Shown here one piece after another: positions 42,766 to 51,704 of a DNA stretch of 64,000 nucleotides; the first letter of the stretch is position 1, and every line of letters begins with the position of its first letter. This DNA is from Bradyrhizobium sp. MOS003 (lineage in GTDB: Bacteria; Pseudomonadota; Alphaproteobacteria; Rhizobiales; Xanthobacteraceae), in NCBI RefSeq assembly GCF_003020125.1, contig NZ_PYFW01000003.1, positions 434,001 to 498,000 on the forward strand, read 5' to 3'. The notes under the pieces were generated by a model. That model had not been told where the DNA came from and searched no databases. It worked only from the letters and a program-made list of their open reading frames with translations. Position numbers and translations under genes: made by a program.

Positions 42766-43044
42766 ATGTTCGACGTTATGGTGAACCTCCTGGTCGGTCT
42801 GTCCTTTGGCTTTCCCGCCGTGCCATGGCTAGTTGGTGCGCGATGGGGAGCCAGAGGCGTTTGGCTCAGCACGGGATTTGCCGTCGCGATCCTGCTATGT
42901 CTTTTTCCCATCCTGTTTGGGTTTGGGTGTGGCGACTGCGGGCAGGGCGCGATCGCCATCTTCGTGCTGGTGCCGATCTGGATTGCTGCGGCATTGCTGA
43001 CCGTCGCTTCGGCAGCGTTCGCTCACTTCAAGTTCGCGCGCTGA
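42766..43044 (+). CDS. Small three-helix membrane protein
   Basis: 92 residues from ATG 42766 with AAAGAG upstream. Three hydrophobic helices with a FGCGDCGQG loop at about 53-61. The Cys-x2-Cys in a loop between helices could bind metal or form a disulfide. Family not recognised. It ends 83 bp from a convergent gene. Confidence 0.65.
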   Translation: MFDVMVNLLVGLSFGFPAVPWLVGARWGARGVWLSTGFAVAILLCLFPILFGFGCGDCGQGAIAIFVLVPIWIAAALLTVASAAFAHFKFAR

Positions 43045-43127
43045 CGTCCGCAGGACCGCCCTCCGCTCCTGTGCATGGGGCTTGTCTTCATGCCTTTCGT
43101 GATGAAGGCCGCCGAACCGGCCTGGCT

Positions 43128-43712
43128 TCAGCGCCGGCTGCGCGGCGCCTCGGCCTTGGCGGGCTGCTCGGTCTGCGGGCCGCAGCTCGCGGCCGCAAGC
43201 GTGGCCTGCGCCTGCGGCATCAGGCCGGGCTCGGGGGCGAGCGCCTTCATCACGATCAGGCCGGTGGTGCTGGGAGAATCGATGATCAGGCGGTCGGCCG
43301 CGGTGACCTCTTCGTCCTCCGGCAGCTCGCTGTGCTGCGCCTCCGTCATCAGGTCGAGCTCGATCACCTTGCGGCCCGCCGAGCGGTCGTTGATGGCGTA
43401 ATAGGCGATCTCGTTGCGGGTGTAGAACGACACCGAAGTATAGGCCTGGCTCACCGGCACCGTCAGCTTGATCGGTCCGCTCGAGAGGTCGTAGCGGCAG
43501 ATCGCCAGCGCAAAGGCGGGATCCATGAACGGCATCGGCGACGTCTGCGGATCGGCGAGGGGAAGCTGGCTGACGCCGTTGAGCTTCGTCATCGGCGTCA
43601 GCCGCGAATAGGCGTCCTGCGTTGCGATCCGCGGCAGCGCCAGCACGCTGACGAGGTGGACCACGAGCCCCAGCACCACTCCGGCAACGATGGTGAACAA
43701 CAGGCGGATCAT
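43128..43712 (-). CDS. DUF1254 domain protein
   Basis: 194 residues. A single N-terminal membrane helix (LLFTIVAGVVLGLVVHLVSVLAL) is followed by a DUF1254-type domain with DAYSRL, ICRYDLSSGPIKLTVPV and YTSVSFYTRNEIAYYAINDR. It is half the length of stand-alone DUF1254 proteins; its partner domain DUF1214 is encoded by the upstream gene, which overlaps it by 4 bp. The pair looks like a split version of the usual DUF1254-DUF1214 fusion, anchored in the inner membrane and facing the periplasm. Function unknown. Confidence 0.87.
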   Translation of the reverse strand: MIRLLFTIVAGVVLGLVVHLVSVLALPRIATQDAYSRLTPMTKLNGVSQLPLADPQTSPMPFMDPAFALAICRYDLSSGPIKLTVPVSQAYTSVSFYTRNEIAYYAINDRSAGRKVIELDLMTEAQHSELPEDEEVTAADRLIIDSPSTTGLIVMKALAPEPGLMPQAQATLAAASCGPQTEQPAKAEAPRSRR

Positions 43713-44287
43713 GAGCAGCCCACCGTCGAGATGGTGGGCATCGGCGCGTCGCGCTGGGTGCGCGTCGCAACGCCGACCGGGGTGTCGTAGAGGCGCAGCA
43801 TCAGCGCGTAGCGCTCGATGCCGCCGGTCGGCAGCCAGTTGCCGGCGCGCGAGCGCGAGGCGATGCGGATCTCGAACGAGCCGTCGGATTGCCGCACGAT
43901 CTCCTGGCTGGTGAAGCCGTAGCGCTGCAGCGAATTGGCGACGAGGTGGCCCTTGCGGTCGTACAGCGTCAGCGTCCAGAACCGCGCCGGCGGCGTCACG
44001 CCGGAGACGATCACGTCGCAGCGGCCGTCGAGCGCCTTCTTCTTGTCGTCGGCGGTGGCGGTGAAGGCGACGCCGTCGCCGGTGCCGATCGGCAGCTCGC
44101 CGTTGCGCACGATGGTGGCGCGCGAATAGGGATCGACGTCGGCGGTGCCGGTGCGCGGGCGCGCGGTCCAGGGGCCGATGGTCAGCGCGCCGATCTCGGT
44201 GCCGCGCGTCGTCGTCATCCAGGTCGCACCCAGGCCGACCACCGTCGCGAGCAGAAGGGCCGTCAATGTGATCAGGATCAGCCGCAC
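43709..44287 (-). CDS. DUF1214 domain protein
   Basis: 192 residues, membrane-anchored by an N-terminal helix (LILITLTALLLATVVGLGATW). The domain carries DPYSRATIVRNGELPIG, DGRCDVIVSGVTPPARFWTLTLYD and the end VGVATRTQRDAPMPTIS, all typical of DUF1214. It starts 10 bp after the penicillin-binding protein gene and is translationally coupled to the DUF1254 gene, so the three form one unit near the cell wall. Confidence 0.88.
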   Translation of the reverse strand: MRLILITLTALLLATVVGLGATWMTTTRGTEIGALTIGPWTARPRTGTADVDPYSRATIVRNGELPIGTGDGVAFTATADDKKKALDGRCDVIVSGVTPPARFWTLTLYDRKGHLVANSLQRYGFTSQEIVRQSDGSFEIRIASRSRAGNWLPTGGIERYALMLRLYDTPVGVATRTQRDAPMPTISTVGCS

Positions 44288-44296
44288 TTGTTTCGA

Positions 44297-46585
44297 TCAG
44301 TTCTTGCGCGGGGCGGAAGCGTTGACATTTTCTTCCGCATAATTCTGCGGGAAGGCGAGCGCGCTCGTCGCCGAGGACGGCCTGGCCGCCTTGGCGTCGG
44401 CATCCGCCGATTTCTTTGCGGTCCTGGCGGCGTCGTCCAGCAGCTTCTCGACGCGCACCAAAATGTCGGCGCCGCGCTTGGTCAGCACCGGCGGCGGACC
44501 CGGCTTGGTCTCCAGCACCTTCGGCGCCGCATTGGCCTGCGCGTTGCTGATATGCTGCGGCGGCAGCTTCTGGCCCATGCCGATGCCGGGGATTTCCCGG
44601 ACCTCGACGCCCTGATGGGCCGCGAGCATGATGTCGTGCCAGGTCTGGGCCGGCAGCGAGCCGCCGGTCATGCGGTTGGTCGGCGAGTAGTCATCGTTGC
44701 CGTACCAGACCGCGCAGGTGAAATTGCCGGTGTAGCCGACGAACCAGGCGTCGCGATACGCGTTGGTCGTGCCGGTCTTGCCCGCGGTCGGAATGCCGTC
44801 GAGCGCGGCACGGCGCGCGGTGCCCTCGCTGACGACGTGGCTCATCATGCCCGCCATGTCGGCGGCGACGGAGGCGGGAATCGCCTGCCGCGGCTTCGGG
44901 CCGTCGCGGTCCCAGCGCCAGACCGGGTCGCCGGCGCCGGTGCGCACTTCGAGCACCGAATGCGGCGTCACCGCCTTGCCGCGGTTGGGGAAGGTCGCGT
45001 AGGCGACCGCGTGCTCGAGCACGGTGACTTCGTCCGAGCCGATCGGCAGCGACGGCGTGTCGGGCAGCGGCGCCTTGAGGCCGAAACGGCGGGCGACCTC
45101 GACGATCTTGGCGCGGCCGATCTTGGCGGGGTTCGGCGCCTTCGGCTGTTCCTTCTGGCCGATCGCGATCGACAGCTTCACCGGCACGACGTTGATCGAG
45201 CGCGTGATCGCCTGCGTCAGCGTCACCGCGCCGGAATAGGAATGGCCATAATTCTGCGGGCACCAATTGCCGATGCAGACGGGGCCGTCGACCACGATCG
45301 AGTTCGGCGTGAAACCGTTCAGCAGCGCGGTGGTGTAAACGTAGGGCTTGAACGACGAACCCGGCTGGCGGTAGGCGTCGACGGCGCGGTTGAACTGGCT
45401 GGCGCCGTAGTCGCGGCCGCCGACCATGGCGCGGATGCCGCCGTCGAGGTCGGACACCACGGTCGCCGCTTGCGTCGCGTGATAGTCGCGGCCGAACTGG
45501 CGCAGCTGGTTCTCGACCGCATCCTCCGCGGCCTTCTGCACGTTGGTGTCGATGGCGAGGCGCACCACGAAGACGCGCTCGGTGTAGGATTTCGGGAAGG
45601 TGTCGACCAGCTTGCGCATCTCGTCGAAGGCGTAGTCGAGATAGTAGTTCGGCGAGGCTTCGTCGCGGCGGTCGACCGCGAAGGCCGGGTTGCGGCGGGC
45701 GCCGAACACTTGGCCCTCGGTCATGAAGCCGGCATCGACGAGATTGTCGAGCACGACGTTGGCGCGGGCGCGGGCGGCGGGCAGGTTGATGTGGGGTGCG
45801 TATTTGGTCGGCGCCTTGAACAGCCCGGCGAGCATCGCGGCCTCCGCCAAGGTCACGTCGCGCGCGGATTTGTTGAAGTAGAAATGCGCAGCGCCGTCGA
45901 CGCCGAAGGTGCCGCCGCCCATATAGGCGCGGTCGAGATACAGCTTCAAAATCTCGTTCTTGGTCAGGCGCCATTCCAGCCAGACTGCGAGGAAGGCTTC
46001 GTTGACCTTGCGCTCGATGGTGCGCTCGTTGCTCAGGAACAGGTTCTTGGCGAGCTGCTGGGTGATCGAGGAGCCGCCCTGGCGGACGCCTCCGGCCTGG
46101 GCGTTGGTGACGAGCGCGCGCGCGGTGCCGGCGATGTCGATGCCGAAATGCTCGTAGAAGCGGCGGTCTTCGGTCGCCAGCGTCGCCTTGATCAGGACGT
46201 CCGGAAAATCTTCCAACGGGATCGAGTCGTTATGCTTGATGCCGCGGCTGCCGATCGGGTTGCCGTAGCGGTCGAGGAAGGTCACCGCGAGGTCGGACTT
46301 CTTCAGCCAGTCCTCGTCCGCGGTCTCGCGGAAGGCGGGGATGGCGAGGGTGAGCATCACCACGAGACCGCCGAGCCCGAGGGTTGCGGCCTCCGATAGC
46401 GGCTCGATGAACACCCAGCGCTTCCAGCGTCCGACATAGAAGCGGTCCATGAAGGTCGAGTAACGCTCGTAGAGCTCGCGGATGCCCTTGGCCGAGGAAA
46501 ACAGCGAGGAGTCGATGCGCGCATCGAGGTCCAGGAAGAAATTCCGGACCTTCTGCTTCCAATGCGATGGTATGATCTGGCGCAC
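44297..46585 (-). CDS. Class A penicillin-binding protein (PBP1-type)
   Basis: 762 residues from GTG 46585. A cytosolic start of about 65 residues and one membrane helix (69-86) are followed by a GT51 transglycosylase domain with EDRRFYEHFG (catalytic Glu 139) and GGSSITQQLAKN, then a transpeptidase domain with SSFK (Ser 410), SIN (463) and KTGTT (603). Both activities look intact. It polymerises and cross-links peptidoglycan. The C-terminus has a low-complexity Lys/Ala tail. First gene of the unit with DUF1214 and DUF1254. The long cytosolic start is typical of rhizobial PBP1 proteins. Confidence 0.96.
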   Translation of the reverse strand: MRQIIPSHWKQKVRNFFLDLDARIDSSLFSSAKGIRELYERYSTFMDRFYVGRWKRWVFIEPLSEAATLGLGGLVVMLTLAIPAFRETADEDWLKKSDLAVTFLDRYGNPIGSRGIKHNDSIPLEDFPDVLIKATLATEDRRFYEHFGIDIAGTARALVTNAQAGGVRQGGSSITQQLAKNLFLSNERTIERKVNEAFLAVWLEWRLTKNEILKLYLDRAYMGGGTFGVDGAAHFYFNKSARDVTLAEAAMLAGLFKAPTKYAPHINLPAARARANVVLDNLVDAGFMTEGQVFGARRNPAFAVDRRDEASPNYYLDYAFDEMRKLVDTFPKSYTERVFVVRLAIDTNVQKAAEDAVENQLRQFGRDYHATQAATVVSDLDGGIRAMVGGRDYGASQFNRAVDAYRQPGSSFKPYVYTTALLNGFTPNSIVVDGPVCIGNWCPQNYGHSYSGAVTLTQAITRSINVVPVKLSIAIGQKEQPKAPNPAKIGRAKIVEVARRFGLKAPLPDTPSLPIGSDEVTVLEHAVAYATFPNRGKAVTPHSVLEVRTGAGDPVWRWDRDGPKPRQAIPASVAADMAGMMSHVVSEGTARRAALDGIPTAGKTGTTNAYRDAWFVGYTGNFTCAVWYGNDDYSPTNRMTGGSLPAQTWHDIMLAAHQGVEVREIPGIGMGQKLPPQHISNAQANAAPKVLETKPGPPPVLTKRGADILVRVEKLLDDAARTAKKSADADAKAARPSSATSALAFPQNYAEENVNASAPRKN

Positions 46586-46877
46586 CTAGAACCCTTGAGG
46601 CTCGCTTCGAAAGCGTTCAAGCACCCGGCCGGGGCGGCATCGAGACGTCTTGAGGGAATGTTGCGGCAAACCCAAGGCGCCCGGCCAGCATCCGAGGGAC
46701 TTGCTGTTCCTTCTAGCCGAGCGGGGCCCATAAACCAATGGTCACGCTCGCGATTTTGAACAACAGGCTGAATCGACCCCGGTTCATTACGGGCCTCGAA
46801 GGCGCCTTGCTTGCACCACCCCGGCCGCACGCCCTAGATGGCTTCAGCCGTAGCTCTTTCGAACTTTGTTGAGGCGC

Positions 46878-47393
46878 ATGACCGCAGCTCCCAAACGACC
46901 TTCAGGCCAGGAAGGATTCTTCTGGAAAACCAAGACTTTGGAAGAGATGTCGGGGCCCGAATGGGAAAGCCTGTGCGACGGCTGCGGCCGCTGTTGCCTG
47001 AACAAGCTCGAAGACGAGGATACCGGCCAGATCTATTTCACCCATGTCGGCTGCAAGCTGCTCGATGCCGGGACCTGCGGCTGCAAGGACTACCCGAATC
47101 GGTCTGCGAAGGTTCCGGATTGCGTCCGCCTGACCCCGGCCAATGTCCGCACCCTGAACTGGCTGCCGCCGAGCTGCGGCTACAAGCTGGTCGCCGAAGG
47201 GCGCGATCTCTATTGGTGGCATCCGCTGGTCTCCGGTGATCCCAACACTGTGCATGACGCCGGCGTCTCCGTGCGCGGCCGGGTCGAGGGCAGCGAGGAG
47301 GAGATTCCGGACGACGAACTCGAGAACCACATCGTACAATGGCCGGCGCAGCTGCCGAAACGGGCCCGCCTGAAGCGACGCCCGAAGGACTGA
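46878..47393 (+). CDS. YcgN-type cysteine cluster protein
   Basis: 171 residues from ATG 46878. The cysteine cluster [29 protein letters not shown] and DCVRL matches the YcgN/UPF0153 (YkgJ-like) Fe- or Zn-binding fold, and the C-terminal [22 protein letters not shown] matches YcgN specifically. Function is unknown. Divergent from the PBP gene across 292 bp in which I see no clear promoter or hairpin. Confidence 0.92.
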   Translation: MTAAPKRPSGQEGFFWKTKTLEEMSGPEWESLCDGCGRCCLNKLEDEDTGQIYFTHVGCKLLDAGTCGCKDYPNRSAKVPDCVRLTPANVRTLNWLPPSCGYKLVAEGRDLYWWHPLVSGDPNTVHDAGVSVRGRVEGSEEEIPDDELENHIVQWPAQLPKRARLKRRPKD

Positions 47394-47549
47394 GCCGCCG
47401 CGGACACTGGATCACGTCTTCGGGATGGCCCGGGGGCGGGATGCACCCATGCGCCGTGATGCCTGCCCGGGACAAATTTTGCTGTCTACATTGGGCTGCA
47501 TAGAACGAATCCTTCGCGGCGTTGCGCCGCCACACGGCACCCGAGCGAG

Positions 47550-49133
47550 ATGAACAAGTTCGACCGGCGGAGCAGTTCTGCCGACATCCAGACTTTGCCC
47601 GACGACATCGCCGAGGAGCTGTCCCGGCTTCCGAGCGAAGTCATCAGCGTCGATGATGCGCCCTCCATCGCGCCGCCGGTGCCGCTGTCGCAGGACGAGG
47701 TCCGCACCATCGTCATCAGCCTGATGCTGACGATGTTCCTGGCCGCCCTCGACCAAACCATCGTGGCGACCGCGCTGCCGACCATCGGACGCCAGTTCCA
47801 GGACGTCTCCAATCTCTCCTGGGTCATCACCGCCTATCTGCTCGCCTCGACCGCGGTGGCGCCGGTGTTCGGCACGCTCAGCGACATCTATGGCCGCCGC
47901 GCCATGATCATCATTTCGCTCAGCTTGTTCGTGGCCGGCTCGGTGCTGTGCGCGATCGCGCCGAACATGCCGATGCTGATCCTGGCGCGCGGCCTTCAGG
48001 GGCTCGGCGGCGGCGGCATCATGCCTGTCGTGCAGACCGTGATCTCCGACGTCGTCTCTCCGCGCGAACGCGGCCAGTATCAGGCCTATTTCTCCAGCGT
48101 GTGGATGGTCGGCGGCATCCTCGGTCCGGTCATCGGCGGCGTGTTCGCCGAGCATCTGCACTGGTCGATGATCTTCTGGATCAATCTGCCGCTGACGGCA
48201 GCGGCGCTCGCGCTGCTGCTGCCGAAGATGAAGAAGATCCCGGTGTTCCACCGCAAGCGCAAGGTCGACTGGCTCGGCGGCGTGCTGCTGATGGCCTCCG
48301 CCGTCGTCTTCATGCTGGTACTGACCTGGGGCGGCACGCGCTATCCCTGGCTGTCGCCGACCGTGCTGGCGATGGTGGGCGGCGCCGTCGCACTCGCCGT
48401 CAGCTTCGTCTGGCATGCGCGTCGCGCCGACGAGCCCTTCCTGCCGTTGAAGATGCTGACCGGATCGGTGGCGCCGTTCGCGATGACCGCCGGTGGCTGC
48501 GGGCTCGGGGCGATCACCGGCCTCACCGTGCAGCTGCCGCTCTATTACGAGCAGGTCTACCATCTGAGCGCGAGCGAGGCGGGGCTTGCGCTGATCCCGC
48601 TCGCTGCGGTTTCGACCGTTGGCGCCGCCGTCGCCGGCCGTACCATGGCCCGTGCAAAACACTACAAGCGCGTCGCCATCATCGGCACGTCCTGGGCCGC
48701 GCTGTGCGGCCTCGGCCTCACGCTCACCACTCTGCCGCTGTGGGGCCTGCTGATGCTGATGGCGGCGTTCGCGCTCGGGCTCGGCACCACCTTCCCGGTC
48801 TGCGTGGTCTCGCTGCAGAACTCGGTCGCGCGCCCGCAAGTCGGCACCATCACCGGCGCGATGAACTTCTTCCGCTCGCTGATGTCCTCGTTCACGGTCG
48901 CCGCCTTCGCCGCGATCCTGCTGATCGCGCTCGGCATCGACGTGCCGCTCGCCGGCGAGCATCATGCCGCAGGCGCCGTCGCTATTCCCGCCGACGACAT
49001 GCGGCACGCCTTCCGCTACGTGTTCGGCGCCGCCACCGCGCTGATGACCACCGCCGCGTTGTGTCTCATCGCGATGGAGGAGCGACCGCTGGCCGGTCCC
49101 TCAGTGACGCAACCCGTCGAGATGGCGGAGTAG
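47550..49133 (+). CDS. DHA2-family (14-TM) MFS drug exporter
   Basis: 527 residues. After a 50-residue cytosolic start, 14 helices are predicted. MTMFLAALDQTIVATALPTI (helix 1 motif D1), LSDIYGRRAMI (motif A) and LQGLGGGGIMPV (motif B/C) are those of EmrB/QacA exporters. It probably exports toxic hydrophobic compounds with protons. No membrane-fusion (EmrA) partner is next to it. Convergent with the histidine kinase gene 4 bp away. Confidence 0.93.
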   Translation: MNKFDRRSSSADIQTLPDDIAEELSRLPSEVISVDDAPSIAPPVPLSQDEVRTIVISLMLTMFLAALDQTIVATALPTIGRQFQDVSNLSWVITAYLLASTAVAPVFGTLSDIYGRRAMIIISLSLFVAGSVLCAIAPNMPMLILARGLQGLGGGGIMPVVQTVISDVVSPRERGQYQAYFSSVWMVGGILGPVIGGVFAEHLHWSMIFWINLPLTAAALALLLPKMKKIPVFHRKRKVDWLGGVLLMASAVVFMLVLTWGGTRYPWLSPTVLAMVGGAVALAVSFVWHARRADEPFLPLKMLTGSVAPFAMTAGGCGLGAITGLTVQLPLYYEQVYHLSASEAGLALIPLAAVSTVGAAVAGRTMARAKHYKRVAIIGTSWAALCGLGLTLTTLPLWGLLMLMAAFALGLGTTFPVCVVSLQNSVARPQVGTITGAMNFFRSLMSSFTVAAFAAILLIALGIDVPLAGEHHAAGAVAIPADDMRHAFRYVFGAATALMTTAALCLIAMEERPLAGPSVTQPVEMAE

Positions 49134-49137
49134 GGCG

Positions 49138-51618
49138 CTAGCCCGCGCCGTTCGGGAAGCTGCTTTTCCGTGGCAGCACAATGGTGAATTCGGTGAACTC
49201 GCCCGGCGCGGTCGCGACGTCGATCGTGCCGCCATGCTGCTTCACCACGATGTCGTGGCTCATCGACAGGCCGAGGCCGGTGCCTTCGCCGGCCGGCTTG
49301 GTGGTGAAGAACGGATTGAACATCTTCTCCTTCACCTCGTCTGGGATGCCCGTGCCGTTGTCGCGGATGCGGATCTCGACGTGGTCGCCGCGGTCGCGGG
49401 TCGCGGCGGTCAGGACCGGCTCGTACGCCGCCGCCTTGGTCTCGGCCTTGCGGCTGGCGACCGCATGGAATCCGTTTCCGATCAGGTTCAGCAGCACCCG
49501 CGTGATCTCCTGCGGGAATACATCGGCCGAGCCTGCGGCCGGATCGAACTCGCGCTTCAGCGTCACGTCGAACTGCGGCTTCTCGGCGCGGGCGCCGTGA
49601 TAGGCGAGGTTGAGGCTCTCCTCGACCACCGCGTTGATATCGCTCGACCGATGCTCGCCGCCGCCCTCGCGCGAATGCAGCAGCATGTTCTTGACGATGG
49701 AATCGGCGCGCTGTCCGTGCTGCACGATCTTGCCGAGATTGTCCTTCAATAGCCCCGTGAGCTCGTCGACCTCGCTGCGGATTTCGTCCGCGAGCGTCAC
49801 GGGCGCAAGCACCTCGTTCAGCTCGTCAGTCAATTCGGCGGAGAGCGAGGCAAAATTGTTGACGAAGTTGAGCGGGTTCTTGATCTCGTGCGCGATGCCG
49901 GCGGTGAGCTGGCCGAGCGATGCCAGCTTCTCGGTCTGAACCAGCCGGTCCTGCGCCGCGCGCAGATCGTCGAGCGACTTCGCAAGCTCCCGCGTGCGGT
50001 CCTGCACCTCGTTGAACAGCCGCGTGTTCTCGATCGCGATCACGGCCTGGTCGGCGAAGGTCTTGAGCAGGCTGATCGCCTTGTCCGGGAAATGGCCGGC
50101 TTGCGGCCGCGTCACGGCGATGGTGCCAATCGCGATGCCGTCGCGCAGCATCGGCACCGCGAGGATGCTGCGATAGCCCCGCGTCCGCGCCAGCTCCTTC
50201 ATGGCCTCGGTGAGATCAGGCTCGTTCTGCATGTCGCTGCGGAAGGCATATTCTCCGCTTCGAGCCACCCGGCTGTGAATGCCCGACGATGTCAGCGCTG
50301 CGGGGAACGAGCTGAGCAGATCGGCATTGCCGGCTTCATTATCTGTGGTGAAGGCGGCCAGATGCAGCATGCCGTCGATGACGCGGGTGACGGTGGAGGA
50401 ATGTCCGCCGATCAGCGCCTTGGCGCTGTCGGAGATGGCCTGGAACACCGGCGTGACGTCGGCGGGCGACGCCGCGATCACCTTGAGGATGTCGGCGGTT
50501 GCGGTCTGACGCTCCAGCGCCTCCTGTGTCGCATTGAACAGGCTGACATTCTTGATCGCGATCACCGCCTGGTCGGCGAAGGTCTGCAGCAGCCGCACGT
50601 GATGCTCGGCAAACGCGCCGGTCGCGCGTCGCGTCGTGATGATGAGGCCGATCGCTTCGCCGTCGCTCATCAAGGGTGAGAACAGCATGCTGCGGTAGCC
50701 GCGGGCGCGGGCGATGTCGCGCGCGGCCGGCTCGAGCTCGGTATCGGGCAGTTGCGCCGCCGCGCCGTTGGCCACGAGCGAATAGGGCGGGAACTGCACG
50801 AACGGCACTGGAAACGAGGCCTGCAGCACGTGATCGCCGGCAGGATCGGTCGGTGTGAATGCGGCAAGATGCGCAGCGCCGTCGACATAGCGCAGCACCG
50901 CCGTGGAGAAGCCGCCGATCAGCCGGTTGGCGTTGGCGGCGATGGCCTCGAATACCGGCTGCACGTCGGACGGCGAGGCTGCCATCACCTTGAGGATGTC
51001 GGCGGTCGCGGTCTGGCGTTGCAGCGTCTCTTCCGTCTCGTTGAACAGCCGCGCATTCTCGATCGCGATCACGGCCTGGTCGGCAAAGGTCTGCAGCAAT
51101 TGCACGAGGTCGGGCGCGAACGCGCCTGGCACGGCACGGGTGACGCTGATCATGCCGACCGGCGTGCCCCGGTTCATCAGCGGCATGAACAGCACGCTGC
51201 GGAAGCCGCGCAGCCGCGCCAGATCGCGGTTCAGCTGCGGCACGTCCTCGGCTTCGCTGTCGGGAAACTGGATCGTCTCGCCGCCACGCACCAGCGCAAA
51301 GGTCGGAAACTCCGCGATCTTGCGCGGGAACGACGCCTTCAGCGCTTCGTCGGCCTCGGGGCTGGTCGGCGTGTAAGCCACGAGGTGCAGCTCGTCGCCG
51401 ATGAACTGGAGCACGGTGGCGGAGAAGCCGTCGAGCAGGCGCTTGGAACTCGACGCGATCGCCTCGAACACCGGCCGGGCATCGGAGGGCGAGGCCGCGA
51501 TGGTGCGCAGGATTTCGGCACTGGCATTTTGACGATCACGCGCAGTCGCGAGCGCACTGCGCAGCCGCGCATTCTCGGCTGCGAGCTCATCGGCGAGGTC
51601 ATGGGAACGGTCGGTCAT
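49138..51618 (-). CDS. Soluble sensor histidine kinase with three tandem GAF domains
   Basis: 826 residues from ATG 51618. A short coiled-coil start is followed by three similar GAF modules (about 45-193, 218-362, 387-535; period about 170 residues), each ending LLQTFADQAVIAIxNxxLFN. A coiled-coil, a HisKA-like box GIAHEIKNPLNFVNN (His 577) and HATPase motifs RDNGTGIPDE and GEGTGLGLSMSHD follow. No membrane helix. The ligand of the GAF domains is unknown. No response regulator is adjacent. Confidence 0.94.
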   Translation of the reverse strand: MTDRSHDLADELAAENARLRSALATARDRQNASAEILRTIAASPSDARPVFEAIASSSKRLLDGFSATVLQFIGDELHLVAYTPTSPEADEALKASFPRKIAEFPTFALVRGGETIQFPDSEAEDVPQLNRDLARLRGFRSVLFMPLMNRGTPVGMISVTRAVPGAFAPDLVQLLQTFADQAVIAIENARLFNETEETLQRQTATADILKVMAASPSDVQPVFEAIAANANRLIGGFSTAVLRYVDGAAHLAAFTPTDPAGDHVLQASFPVPFVQFPPYSLVANGAAAQLPDTELEPAARDIARARGYRSMLFSPLMSDGEAIGLIITTRRATGAFAEHHVRLLQTFADQAVIAIKNVSLFNATQEALERQTATADILKVIAASPADVTPVFQAISDSAKALIGGHSSTVTRVIDGMLHLAAFTTDNEAGNADLLSSFPAALTSSGIHSRVARSGEYAFRSDMQNEPDLTEAMKELARTRGYRSILAVPMLRDGIAIGTIAVTRPQAGHFPDKAISLLKTFADQAVIAIENTRLFNEVQDRTRELAKSLDDLRAAQDRLVQTEKLASLGQLTAGIAHEIKNPLNFVNNFASLSAELTDELNEVLAPVTLADEIRSEVDELTGLLKDNLGKIVQHGQRADSIVKNMLLHSREGGGEHRSSDINAVVEESLNLAYHGARAEKPQFDVTLKREFDPAAGSADVFPQEITRVLLNLIGNGFHAVASRKAETKAAAYEPVLTAATRDRGDHVEIRIRDNGTGIPDEVKEKMFNPFFTTKPAGEGTGLGLSMSHDIVVKQHGGTIDVATAPGEFTEFTIVLPRKSSFPNGAG

Positions 51619-51704
51619 TCGCAATCCGGCTTGATGCCGCGACAGGCGCGGCACCGGGGCGGATTATCACATTCCCTGCGGCCGGAGCCAGCGTCCGGCT
51701 CGCC

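Noticed and set aside
43889..46399. An 836-codon rightward frame
   Set aside because: It is antisense to the penicillin-binding protein and DUF1214 genes and has shadow-frame composition.
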